In this document: positions 1 to 8,181 of the stretch, piece after piece
Numbering within the stretch: position 1 is the first letter of the stretch
Layout of the letters: each line of letters opens with the position of its first letter
NCBI GenBank assembly: GCA_004193555.1
Contig: RPGP01000040.1
Location: 625,127-689,126, forward strand
Reading direction: 5' to 3'
Origin: Desulfobacteraceae bacterium Eth-SRB1
GTDB lineage: Bacteria > Desulfobacterota > Desulfobacteria > Desulfobacterales > ETH-SRB1
Length of the DNA: 64,000 bases
Program-made: the position numbers and the translations under genes
The notes under the pieces: model-generated
Told to the model about the DNA's origin: nothing
What the model saw: the letters and a program-made list of their open reading frames with translations, nothing else
Database searches by the model: none

Positions 1-603
1 TTCCAACTTCAAAAGAAACGGATGAGCCAGGACAGGAATGCCTCCTGCTCCAAGTATTATTTCAATCGCATCCTTGCAGTCGATACGGTATTTATCAACA
101 TAGGCCGGCTTGCCTCCGGCAAGGTATTTGTCAAATGCTTCTTTAATAGATCCAACAAAACCTTTTTTCAGCATTATCTGCGCAATATTAGGTCTGCCAA
201 GCTGCTTATCGCCAAACTCATCTATAAGATCACTAAAAGAAATATCCATCCCAAGTTTATTAAGTTTGTCAATAATCTTGGGATTCCGGCTTCTTCTCGC
301 ATCCTGGAGCCGGCCAAGTGTTTGATTTAAAAACGGATCGTCAATTCTTATCGAATATCCTAACATATGGAAACTTCCGGAACAGGTAAAGGCTGGGGGT
401 GGGGTAGCGCTTATTTCAACACCGGTTAAAAATTTAATGGAAGGTGGTATTCCATGGGCAATAGCCTCTCTTGAGCCCTCTATAGTATCATGATCTGTAA
501 TGGATATGGCGCCAAGGTTAAGATTGCCGGCCAGGCTAAGAATTTCAGATGGAGAAAGTGTTCCGTCCGAAGCAGTCGAGTGAATGTGAAGATCAATCCT
601 CAC
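1..603 (-). CDS. PHP-domain phosphoesterase (3' part cut by window edge)
   Basis: The reverse strand reads open from a GTG at 603 to the window edge, giving 201 residues without a stop. The start VRIDLHIHSTASDGTLSP carries the PHP metal-binding HxH (H6, H8). ITDHDT follows at residues 35-40, GVEIS with a likely metal-ligand Glu at 63, and a conserved VLAHP His near 194. This matches the PHP family of metal-dependent phosphoesterases (YciV/RnaAM-like: 3',5'-nucleotide bisphosphate or short RNA hydrolysis). The exact substrate cannot be told from sequence. The GTG is favoured because the overlapping ATG at 605-603 runs straight into TGA. The gene starts 7 bases after the stop of the DksA-like gene, so the two are probably co-transcribed. 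The C-terminal end lies outside the window. Confidence 0.85.
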   Translation of the reverse strand, partial: MRIDLHIHSTASDGTLSPSEILSLAGNLNLGAISITDHDTIEGSREAIAHGIPPSIKFLTGVEISATPPPAFTCSGSFHMLGYSIRIDDPFLNQTLGRLQDARRSRNPKIIDKLNKLGMDISFSDLIDEFGDKQLGRPNIAQIMLKKGFVGSIKEAFDKYLAGGKPAYVDKYRIDCKDAIEIILGAGGIPVLAHPFLLKLE

Positions 604-610
604 ATGTTTA

Positions 611-973
611 TTATAAACCAAGAGCTTTTTCTACAGCCTCCTCTTTTGTTTTACAATTAATACACTGGGTGGTAACCGGCCTGGCCTTCAGACGTTCGAT
701 AGTTATATCCTCGCCACACTTATCACAAATTCCGAATGTGCCGTTATCAATACGCTCAAGCGCTTTTTTAATCTTTTTAATAAGTTTGTTTTCCCTGTCC
801 CTTATTCGAAGCATAAAATTCCGGTCCGATTCAAGGGAGGCTCGATCCGTAGGATCCGGAAAATTCTCTTTAGGGGCGGTCATGCCTGAAACAGTATCAT
901 CCGCATGAGATAGCAATTCTTTCAGCCGGTCTGTCAAAAGTTCTCTGAAATATTGAATGTCTTTCTTTTTCAT
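611..973 (-). CDS. DksA/TraR-family zinc-finger regulator
   Basis: A 120-residue protein with an N-terminal helical hairpin and a C-terminal C4 zinc finger, CDKC (about residues 83-86) and CINC (104-107). The coiled-coil tip carries DPTDRA, which fits the DxxDxA motif that DksA inserts into the RNA polymerase secondary channel. DksA-family proteins bind RNA polymerase and modulate initiation with ppGpp. The ATG at 973 is preferred over a TTG two codons upstream because AAAGG lies just before it. The PHP gene follows after 7 bases. At 120 residues it is shorter than E. coli DksA (151), as is common for DksA/TraR paralogues, so full DksA function is not certain. Confidence 0.85.
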   Translation of the reverse strand: MKKKDIQYFRELLTDRLKELLSHADDTVSGMTAPKENFPDPTDRASLESDRNFMLRIRDRENKLIKKIKKALERIDNGTFGICDKCGEDITIERLKARPVTTQCINCKTKEEAVEKALGL

Positions 974-1203
974 AATCAAACCTTTTAAAAAATAGTTATC
1001 TTTTTGAAAATAATAATTATTGCAAATATTTTATTCTATGTAAAGAAAAAATTGATGCCGTCGTAAAAAATCGAATTCATCATCAAAATCGCCTGAAAAT
1101 AAAAATTCTTTTGTCATCATGTAAAAATTATGAAATCATAAATGGATGCGTACAGAAGTGATACAACAAATCCGCAATCCAGGCCTCGACCATGGGAGAT
1201 GTT

Positions 1204-2310
1204 ATGAAAAGCAAAGTTTATTTTATTGATCTAAGAGCCGGTTATAAGGAAAATCTGCCAAAAAAAATCGCAAGGCTTTTTAAAACAGCCGGTATTTTAA
1301 AAATTATTAAAAAAAGAGACCTTGTCGCAGTCAAGCTCCATTTTGGAGAATTGGGCAATACAGCCTTTATCCGCCCTGTATATATTCGAAAAATAGTGGA
1401 AACCTTAAAAGAAATCGGCGCCATTCCATTTCTGACTGACAGCAATACCCTGTACGCCGGCACGCGAAGCGATTCTCCCCATCATCTAACAACCGCCATT
1501 TACAACGGCTTTGCCTATAGTGTGGTAAATGCACCTGTAATTATTGCAGACGGGTTAAGGGGACAAAGTGAAACCTGTGTGAATATAGACCAGAAGCATT
1601 TTAATAAGGTTTATATTGGTTCCGAGATTATTCATGCAGATTCATTATTATCAGCAGCCCATTTCAAGGGTCATGAGCTTACCGGCTTTGGAGGAACCAT
1701 AAAAAATATCGGCATGGGATGCGCTTCACGAAGGGGAAAGCTGTCCCAGCATTCAACCGTAGCGCCAAAAGTAAAAAGAAAAAAATGTGAGGGTTGCGGA
1801 GATTGCATTCCCCACTGCCCGCAACAGGCCATTTCTTTAATTAAAGAAAAAGCGGTTATTGACCCAAAAAAGTGTATAGGATGCGGAGAATGTATCATTA
1901 TTTGTCCCAACGGCGCAATACAGATCCAGTGGAACCAGGACATACCGGTTTTTATGGAAAATATGGTCGAATACACTATGGGTGTTCTAAAAAATAAGAA
2001 AGACAGGGCGCTGTTTCTGAATTTCATTACAGATGTATCTCCGGCATGTGATTGCCTATCTCATAATGATGCCCCAATAGTTAGAAATATTGGAATAGTC
2101 GCATCAAAAGACCCTGTTGCCATTGACCAGGCCTCTGTTGACCTTGTAAACAGGGAACAGGCTCTTCCAGGATCGTGTCTTAAAAGTAATCTGAAACCAG
2201 GTGAGGATAAATTCAGAGCTTTATATCCTGAAGTGGATTGGACAATCCAACTGGAATATGCTGAAAAAATTAAACTTGGAACCCGCGATTATGAGCTTGT
2301 CGCTATCTAA
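1204..2310 (+). CDS. DUF362 domain protein with two [4Fe-4S] clusters
   Basis: A 368-residue cytoplasmic protein. The N-terminal two thirds and the C-terminal segment show the DUF362 fold features (HFGELGNTAFIRPVY, HFKGHELTGFGGTIKNIGMGC, DPVAIDQASVDLV). A ferredoxin-type insert at about residues 193-235 has two CxxCxxCxxxCP motifs (CEGCGDCIPHCP and CIGCGECIIICP), each fit to bind a 4Fe-4S cluster. Family members are uncharacterised redox proteins common in anaerobes. The ATG at 1204 is chosen over 1192 because GGGAG at 1194-1198 sits at Shine-Dalgarno distance from it. The gene stands alone, and its function is unknown beyond electron transfer potential. Confidence 0.85.
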   Translation: MKSKVYFIDLRAGYKENLPKKIARLFKTAGILKIIKKRDLVAVKLHFGELGNTAFIRPVYIRKIVETLKEIGAIPFLTDSNTLYAGTRSDSPHHLTTAIYNGFAYSVVNAPVIIADGLRGQSETCVNIDQKHFNKVYIGSEIIHADSLLSAAHFKGHELTGFGGTIKNIGMGCASRRGKLSQHSTVAPKVKRKKCEGCGDCIPHCPQQAISLIKEKAVIDPKKCIGCGECIIICPNGAIQIQWNQDIPVFMENMVEYTMGVLKNKKDRALFLNFITDVSPACDCLSHNDAPIVRNIGIVASKDPVAIDQASVDLVNREQALPGSCLKSNLKPGEDKFRALYPEVDWTIQLEYAEKIKLGTRDYELVAI

Positions 2311-2451
2311 ACAACTTGTCCGAATTTCAGCTAATGTTTAGATTGACATATTCCGATAATATTAGATATATATCCAAGTTAGCGGGCATTTTACTGCCGC
2401 TGACATCAAGTTCTAACACCTGAGGTTGTAGTTTTTTTTTAAGAGCTTAAC

Positions 2452-2554
2452 TTATAGACTGTCACACATTAAATTGTACAATAGAGGGAGAAGGCTGTAT
2501 TGTAATACGCTGGCGACCGATAACGCAGTGAAATTTATTATGTGACAGTCTATA
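2452..2554. repeat. Inverted-repeat pair upstream of ppsA
   Basis: TATAGACTGTCACA at 2452-2465 is the exact reverse complement of TGTGACAGTCTATA at 2541-2554. The 75-base interior has no convincing ORF. The right arm ends 28 bases before the ppsA start, so the arms could form a leader hairpin or be the ends of a small non-autonomous element. No target duplication is obvious. Confidence 0.6.
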
Positions 2555-2582
2555 TCAAAACAAGACGGGAAGGAGATCAAAG

Positions 2583-5030
2583 ATGGCTGAAAAACATGAT
2601 AAAGCACTGATTCTCTGGTTTGAGGGTATTTCTATCGGGGATATTCCCATGGTTGGCGGAAAAAACGCTTCACTTGGGGAGATGTATCAAAAACTCACTT
2701 CCAAAGGTATAGCTGTACCGAACGGCTTTGCAGTCACCGCATATGCATATCGGTATCTTCTTAAAGCAGCAGGTATTGAAGATGCTATAAAGGATGCGCT
2801 GGCCGGACTGGACACCCATGACATGAAAAATCTCCAGGAGCGGGGCAAAAAAGCCAGAAATATCATCAGCACTGCCGAGTTCCCGGACGATCTCAAACAG
2901 GCTATTGTTGAATCATACAAAAAAATGGAGGATGAATACGGTCCCAATGTAGATGTGGCTGTCCGGTCCTCCGCCACTGCAGAGGATCTGCCTGACGCAT
3001 CCTTTGCGGGCCAGCAGGAAACCTTCCTGAATGTCCGGGGCCCTGACGCTCTGATTGAAAACTGCAAGAAATGTTTTGCCAGCCTGTTCACAAACCGCGC
3101 CATTTCATACAGACACGACAAGGGCTTCGGCCAGTTTGACGTATATCTCTCCATCGCAGTCCAGAAGATGATCCGAAGCGATTCCGCATCTGCCGGAGTA
3201 ATATTCTCCATTGACACTGAAAGCGGCTTTAAAAATGCGGTCTTTATTACTGCTGCCTGGGGCCTTGGCGAAAACGTGGTGCAGGGAGCTGTTAATCCTG
3301 ATGAATATTATGTCTTTAAACCCACCTTAAAGGACGCCAAATGTTCTATAGTCGGGAAAAGAGTGGGAAGTAAAGAAATCAAGATGATCTATAATACATC
3401 CGGGGGTGGCGAGGAGCCGGTCAGAAATATTGATACCACACCCGAAGAACGGGGATGCTATGTAATAAATGATGATGAAATCATCCGGCTTGCCAAATGG
3501 GCCTGCATTATCGAAGATCATTATGAAAAAGCCATGGACATTGAATGGGCCAAAGACGGCGATGGCGTTAACGTAGGTTCAGGCAAACTTTATATTCTCC
3601 AGGCCAGGCCCGAAACCGTTCATTCACAGGAAACAAAAAAGGTTCTGGAAACTTATGTGCTCAAGGAAACCGGCAATGTTATTGTAACAGGGCAGGCTGT
3701 GGGAACCAAGATCGGCCAGGGCAAAGCCCATATCATTGAAGATACCGCCCACATACATGAATTCAAAAAAGGTGAAATTCTTGTTACAGACATGACAGAT
3801 CCTGACTGGGAACCGATAATGAAGATTGCCGGCGCCATCGTAACCAACCGTGGCGGGCGGACATGCCATGCGGCTATCATCTCGCGTGAACTGGGAATTC
3901 CATGCGTAATAGGCACTGTGAACGGCTCGGAAGTTATAAAAACCGGCACAGACATTACCGTTTCCTGCGCGGAAGGTGAAACAGCCAACATATATGAAGG
4001 GTTATTAAAATTCGAAATAGATAAACTCGATCTTGATACAGTGCCCGCAACCAAAACAATGATCATGATGAACGTTGGAATACCTGAAAAAGCCTTTACC
4101 GAATGCCAGATTCCAAATGAAGGTGTGGGGCTTGCGAGAGAAGAGTTCATTATTAATTCACATATCGGAATTCATCCGCTGGCTCTGTATTACTTTGATG
4201 ATCTCAAAGCAAAAGCCGCTGCCGGCGACGCTGAAATAGCTGAAATTGTAAAAAAGATCGAAGCGCAAACCACGGCTTATCCTGATGACAAAAAACAGTT
4301 TTTTATAGATAAACTTGCTGAGGGTGTAGGTCGTATCGGCGCAGGCTTCTATCCTAAGGATGTAATTGTCCGATTGTCTGATTTTAAAAGCAACGAATAT
4401 GCAAATTTAATCGGCGGAACACTCTATGAACCTGTGGAAAGCAATCCCATGATCGGCTGGCGGGGGGCCTCCCGTTATTATGACGAAAAATACAAGCCGG
4501 CCTTTGAGTTGGAGTGTATGGCTTTGCTCAAGGCGCGCAATGATATGGGGCTGACCAACATTAAATTGATGGTGCCGTTCTGCAGAACCCCGGAAGAGGG
4601 ACGCAAAGTAATTGAGGTTATGAAGGAATTCGGCCTTGTTCAGGGTGAAAATGATCTTGAAGTCTATGTGATGTGCGAGATACCGAGCAACGTGATCTCA
4701 GCAGATGCCTTCTTTGATGTCTTTGACGGGTTCTCCATCGGCTCCAACGATTTAACCCAGCTTACCCTGGGACTTGATCGTGATTCAGATCTTGTTGCTC
4801 ATATATTTGACGAACGGAACGATGCTGTGAAAACAATGGTGCGCTCGGTAATTGACGTTGCCAAACGACGCGGCAAAAAGATCGGGATCTGCGGCCAGGC
4901 TCCAAGTGATTTTCCGGAATTTGCCACATTCCTCGTCGAATGCGGCATTGATTCCATCAGCCTGATTCCTGATACTGTTATTAAAACAAGGCTTGCTGTA
5001 GCCGCAAAGGAAAAAGAATTAGGGATATAA
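2583..5030 (+). CDS. ppsA: Phosphoenolpyruvate synthase (pyruvate, water dikinase)
   Basis: An 815-residue enzyme that makes PEP from pyruvate and ATP (with AMP and phosphate), the entry to gluconeogenesis from C2/C3 substrates. The N-terminal ATP-grasp domain starts with VGGKNASLGEM and contains VRSSATAEDLPDASFAGQQ. The central phosphohistidine domain has GGRTCHAAI, with the catalytic His near residue 431. The C-terminal PEP-utiliser barrel carries FSIGSNDLTQLTLG and GICGQAPSD with the catalytic Cys. The length is normal for PpsA. The start has a strong GGAAGGAG box at 2569-2576. PEP synthase is typical of anaerobes that assimilate acetate or acetyl-CoA. Confidence 0.95.
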   Translation: MAEKHDKALILWFEGISIGDIPMVGGKNASLGEMYQKLTSKGIAVPNGFAVTAYAYRYLLKAAGIEDAIKDALAGLDTHDMKNLQERGKKARNIISTAEFPDDLKQAIVESYKKMEDEYGPNVDVAVRSSATAEDLPDASFAGQQETFLNVRGPDALIENCKKCFASLFTNRAISYRHDKGFGQFDVYLSIAVQKMIRSDSASAGVIFSIDTESGFKNAVFITAAWGLGENVVQGAVNPDEYYVFKPTLKDAKCSIVGKRVGSKEIKMIYNTSGGGEEPVRNIDTTPEERGCYVINDDEIIRLAKWACIIEDHYEKAMDIEWAKDGDGVNVGSGKLYILQARPETVHSQETKKVLETYVLKETGNVIVTGQAVGTKIGQGKAHIIEDTAHIHEFKKGEILVTDMTDPDWEPIMKIAGAIVTNRGGRTCHAAIISRELGIPCVIGTVNGSEVIKTGTDITVSCAEGETANIYEGLLKFEIDKLDLDTVPATKTMIMMNVGIPEKAFTECQIPNEGVGLAREEFIINSHIGIHPLALYYFDDLKAKAAAGDAEIAEIVKKIEAQTTAYPDDKKQFFIDKLAEGVGRIGAGFYPKDVIVRLSDFKSNEYANLIGGTLYEPVESNPMIGWRGASRYYDEKYKPAFELECMALLKARNDMGLTNIKLMVPFCRTPEEGRKVIEVMKEFGLVQGENDLEVYVMCEIPSNVISADAFFDVFDGFSIGSNDLTQLTLGLDRDSDLVAHIFDERNDAVKTMVRSVIDVAKRRGKKIGICGQAPSDFPEFATFLVECGIDSISLIPDTVIKTRLAVAAKEKELGI

Positions 5031-5544
5031 AAATTAGTAACCGTTCACGGTTTACAGTTGAAATCAATATCCAAAATGCTTCAATCGTTGCATAGTTCAT
5101 TGAAAAAACTGTGAACTGTGAACCGACAACCGTAAACGGTTACTTACTTTTTAACAGTTCTTTTCTTGCCGGGAGTAACCCTGATTTCCTTTTCATAATT
5201 TCCGCTATATAGACAAAAAACCGTAACACTTTATTCTTTTGAAACTGTTTGTAACGAGAATTCTTTTTCTCTGTCTAAGAGAAATATTTCAACACCTCCC
5301 TCCCTTTCAAAAATACACCTTTTTTGAAATATATAATTATCAAAAAAGCACCGCTTTCCCCGAGAAAAATCAATCCTGAAATCCAGAACTTCACGCTTTG
5401 CCAGACAAGAGAATTAACATATAAAAGATACTTGACTGTTTTGCCTATCTGACTTAGTTATTAAAAATTATAGTTTTAAAATTAAGCATAACGCAAAAGT
5501 TGGACTTTTTACAACACCATCAAGTTTTAGATAAGGATAATATA
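5031..5544. other. Gap between ppsA and cooC
   Basis: It holds the four-helix-bundle gene remnant at 5036-5143 (separate entry) followed by about 400 bases of AT-rich sequence with no supported gene. There is an AT hairpin at about 5304-5328 (TTTCAAAAA and its complement). TTGACT near 5430 could be a -35 box for cooC. A copy of the ACTTTTTAC-type repeat lies at about 5500-5525. Confidence 0.5.
5036..5143. pseudogene. Remnant of a four-helix-bundle protein gene with inverted flanks
   Basis: An open stretch at 5058-5114 encodes LKSISKMLQSLHSSLKKL and then stops. The same peptide, with W for S, ends the small ORF at 23261-23380. It resembles the C-terminus of four-helix-bundle (S23/23S rRNA intervening-sequence) proteins. 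The stretch is bounded by inverted arms: GTAACCGTTCACGGTTTAC on the left and the related complement of ACCGTAAACGGTTAC on the right. The body of the gene is missing. The family assignment is from memory of the C-terminal pattern and is tentative. Confidence 0.5.
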
Positions 5545-6294
5545 ATGCCTTTTTCAATTGCCCTGGCAGGGAAGGGAGGCACAGGAAAAACTACTTTGTC
5601 AGGCATGTTTGTCAAATATCTATTAATTAAGGGTAAAACCCCTGTCCTTGCGATAGATGCTGATTCCAATACAAATCTTAATGAGGTTCTTGGACTTGAA
5701 GTCACCGACACACTCGGAAGTATTCGCGAAAAGATGAAAAATGGAAATGTCCCCAAAGGTATGACCAAGAACATATTTATGTCAATGAAACTGGGGCAGG
5801 CCGTAATTGAAGCAGAAGGATACGACCTTCTTGTGATGGGACAACCTGAAGGGGCGGGTTGCTACTGCGCTGCAAATAATCTTCTTGCGACATATATTGA
5901 GCAGCTAACCGTCAATTATCCTTATATTGTTATGGACAATGAAGCAGGCATGGAACATATCAGCCGCCTAACCACAAGAAATGTCGATATCCTCCTTATC
6001 GTCTCTGACACATCGAAACGCGGGATTCAAACAGCTATCAGGATCAATGAACTCGCAAAGCATCTCAACATTGGGGTCGGCAAAACTTATATTGTAATTA
6101 ACAGGACAAAAGAAGCTCTGTCCGATACGGTCATTAATATGATTAGAAGTGGAGGCCTTGAATTAGCCGGAATAATACCTGAGGATAATACTGTATATAA
6201 ATACGACTTAATTGGCCGTCCAACAATAGAAATACCCGAGGACAATAATGCCGCTAAAGCAGCGTTTGTAATATTTGATAAAATTCTTAATTAA
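5545..6294 (+). CDS. cooC: CooC-like nickel-insertion ATPase (CO dehydrogenase maturation)
   Basis: A 249-residue MinD/ParA-type P-loop ATPase with a deviant Walker A GKGGTGKTT at residues 9-17, DADSNTNL after the second strand, and GCYCAANN around residues 105-112. The CxC is the CooC signature that binds nickel at the dimer interface. CooC delivers Ni to the C-cluster of CO dehydrogenase, the key enzyme of the Wood-Ljungdahl pathway. The ATG at 5545, with AAGGATAA before it, gives the family N-terminus MPFSIALAGKGG. The longer 5500 start adds 15 unlikely residues. No CODH gene is in the window, so the partner enzyme is elsewhere. Confidence 0.85.
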   Translation: MPFSIALAGKGGTGKTTLSGMFVKYLLIKGKTPVLAIDADSNTNLNEVLGLEVTDTLGSIREKMKNGNVPKGMTKNIFMSMKLGQAVIEAEGYDLLVMGQPEGAGCYCAANNLLATYIEQLTVNYPYIVMDNEAGMEHISRLTTRNVDILLIVSDTSKRGIQTAIRINELAKHLNIGVGKTYIVINRTKEALSDTVINMIRSGGLELAGIIPEDNTVYKYDLIGRPTIEIPEDNNAAKAAFVIFDKILN

Positions 6295-6392
6295 GCCTAA
6301 GTTGAGTGTTTTTTGCGAAGATATGTGCTGAGATCGGCGCAGATCAAGTAAAAAATTGCTCAATTTAGGTATTGAAAAGTGAAGAGAGGGAT

Positions 6393-7352
6393 ATGAAAAA
6401 AACTGGCTTTTTATATGATGATAGATATCTGCTTCATGATACCGGTTCATATCATCCTGAAGTGCCCGCAAGAATTCAGGCTGTTTATAAAGGCATTTAT
6501 GATGCCGGTCTTATTCCCTTGCTTACTTTACTCAAGGCCAGCCGGGCGGATTTAAAGCGTATTGAGGCTGTTCATGATAAAGAATATATTAAACGCTTTG
6601 AGGAAGCATGCCTTTCAGGAAAAAAAACATTCGGCGGCCCGGACAACCAGATGTGCCCGGAAACTTTTGAAACCGCGCTTCTCGCTGTCGGGGGTATCCT
6701 TGATGCAGCCCGTCTTGCCATGAGCGGCGAAATCGATAACGCCTTCTGTGCTGTGAGGCCTCCGGGGCATCATGCTGAAACAGACAAAGCCATGGGATTC
6801 TGTTACTTCAACAACATAGCGATTACAGTCAGGTATCTGCAAAATGAATGGGGCATAAAAAAGATTGGTATCGTGGATTTTGATGTTCATCACGGCAATG
6901 GCACCCAGCATATATTCGAAAATGACCCTGATGTGTTTTATTACTCAATCCATCAGCATCCGTCGTTTGCTTTCCCCGGGACCGGCCGGGAATTTGAAAA
7001 AGGAACAGGGCCAGGGCTGGGGTTTACAAAGAATTCTCCTGTGTTGCCGGGCAAGGAAGACAGCGAATACAAAAAAATGATGGAAAAAGACCTTTTCCCG
7101 GCCTTTGAATCATTTAAGCCTGAAGTAATTCTTGTATCAGCCGGATTTGATGCTCATGTTGACGATGATATGTCGGATATCAAACTTTCAACTGAAGGAT
7201 TTTCCTGGATAATGGAAAAGATTGTTGAAATGGCCGACCAATATTCAAATGGAAGAATAATTTCCATATTTGAGGGGGGGTACTCTCTTAAACGTCTCCC
7301 CGAGCTGGCTAAAAACCATATCGAAATTTTATTAAATAAGATGAATTCGTAA
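6393..7352 (+). CDS. Histone deacetylase-family (AcuC-like) amidohydrolase
   Basis: A 319-residue class I/II HDAC-like protein. Conserved pieces appear in order: the rim YHPEVPARI, RPPGHHAE with the paired His near 124-125, FCYFNNIAI, DFDVHHGNGTQ with the Zn-binding Asp and His, HPSFAFPGTG, the Zn-binding Asp in SAGFDAHVDD, and EGGYSL with the catalytic Tyr. Bacterial homologues deacetylate acetyl-lysine enzymes such as acetyl-CoA synthetase (AcuC) or acetylpolyamines. The ATG at 6393 is chosen because GAGAGGG precedes it. A CBS protein of AcuB type follows 59 bases downstream, as in the Bacillus acu operon, which supports a role in acetate metabolism control. The true substrate is inferred. 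Confidence 0.88.
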   Translation: MKKTGFLYDDRYLLHDTGSYHPEVPARIQAVYKGIYDAGLIPLLTLLKASRADLKRIEAVHDKEYIKRFEEACLSGKKTFGGPDNQMCPETFETALLAVGGILDAARLAMSGEIDNAFCAVRPPGHHAETDKAMGFCYFNNIAITVRYLQNEWGIKKIGIVDFDVHHGNGTQHIFENDPDVFYYSIHQHPSFAFPGTGREFEKGTGPGLGFTKNSPVLPGKEDSEYKKMMEKDLFPAFESFKPEVILVSAGFDAHVDDDMSDIKLSTEGFSWIMEKIVEMADQYSNGRIISIFEGGYSLKRLPELAKNHIEILLNKMNS

Positions 7353-7411
7353 AAGTCAAATTCATCAATATTATGGGAAGATAAAACCAAGAAAAAAAAT
7401 TGGAGGTTAAT

Positions 7412-8089
7412 ATGTTTGTCAGCAAATCGATGTCCAGAAAGGTCATAACCATTGAACAGGATGCTGATATTCTGGAAGCAAAGAAAAAAATGTCTGAACA
7501 CCGCATACGTCATCTTCCTGTTGTGGGAAAAGATAACCGCTTAATAGGAATCGTTTCAGACCGTGATATAAGAAGCGCTGTTCCGTTTGGGGCTTTGCGC
7601 GATTACGACAAGATGAAACAGGACAAAAAACTATCAGCATTAAAAATCAAAGATATAATGACAATAGATCCTGTTACTATATCCCCGTTCAATACTATTC
7701 AAGATGCTCTTGTCCTTATGCAAAATACACGTGTTGGAGCTTTCCCCGTTGTGGATGAACAGGGGAAACTCAAAGGCGTTATTTCTGTGCGCGATCTTCT
7801 GCGGGCGTTTATTAATGTTATGGGCATGAATGACCCGGGGACGTTAATATGTATAGTTGTTGAAGAAAAACTTGGTCAGATGAAGAAAATTGTCGATATA
7901 ATAAGCGAGGAAAAGATTTCCTTTGGTAGTATTATGGTTGCCAGACACTGGGATGAAGGAAAACGGGCTGTCTTTCCATACCTTTTGACTCAAAATATAA
8001 GCCCTTTAAAAAGAAAATTCGAGAAAATGGGTTATACGATCATTGATCCCATGGAATGGTATATAGATCAGTTGCCTGAAAAAGAATAA
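7412..8089 (+). CDS. CBS-domain protein with C-terminal ACT-like domain (AcuB-like)
   Basis: A 225-residue protein with two CBS domains (about residues 1-60 and 80-140; HLPVVGKDNRLIGIVSDRDI and FPVVDEQGKLKGVISVRDLL). A C-terminal region after residue 148 (GTLICIVVEEKLGQMKKIVDIISE) looks like an ACT domain. This is the AcuB architecture. CBS pairs bind adenine nucleotides, so an energy-sensing role is likely. The ATG at 7412 has a clean GGAGG at 7402-7406. The in-frame TTG at 7400 would place the ribosome site inside the gene. It lies directly after the AcuC-like gene and is probably in the same operon. Confidence 0.85.
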   Translation: MFVSKSMSRKVITIEQDADILEAKKKMSEHRIRHLPVVGKDNRLIGIVSDRDIRSAVPFGALRDYDKMKQDKKLSALKIKDIMTIDPVTISPFNTIQDALVLMQNTRVGAFPVVDEQGKLKGVISVRDLLRAFINVMGMNDPGTLICIVVEEKLGQMKKIVDIISEEKISFGSIMVARHWDEGKRAVFPYLLTQNISPLKRKFEKMGYTIIDPMEWYIDQLPEKE

Positions 8090-8181
8090 AATAATGTAAA
8101 AGTTCAACCACTAAATCACAAAAGTTTAAAGGCCTTATGCTTGGCAGTCTTTAACTGTCATTGCATTTCGGGGAGATAGGA

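Noticed and set aside
3624-4150. Minus-strand frames over ppsA
   Set aside because: They are antisense shadows of a well-conserved enzyme gene.
5500-5544. Extended start of cooC
   Set aside because: It adds 15 residues not expected in the family and ignores the better ribosome site before 5545.
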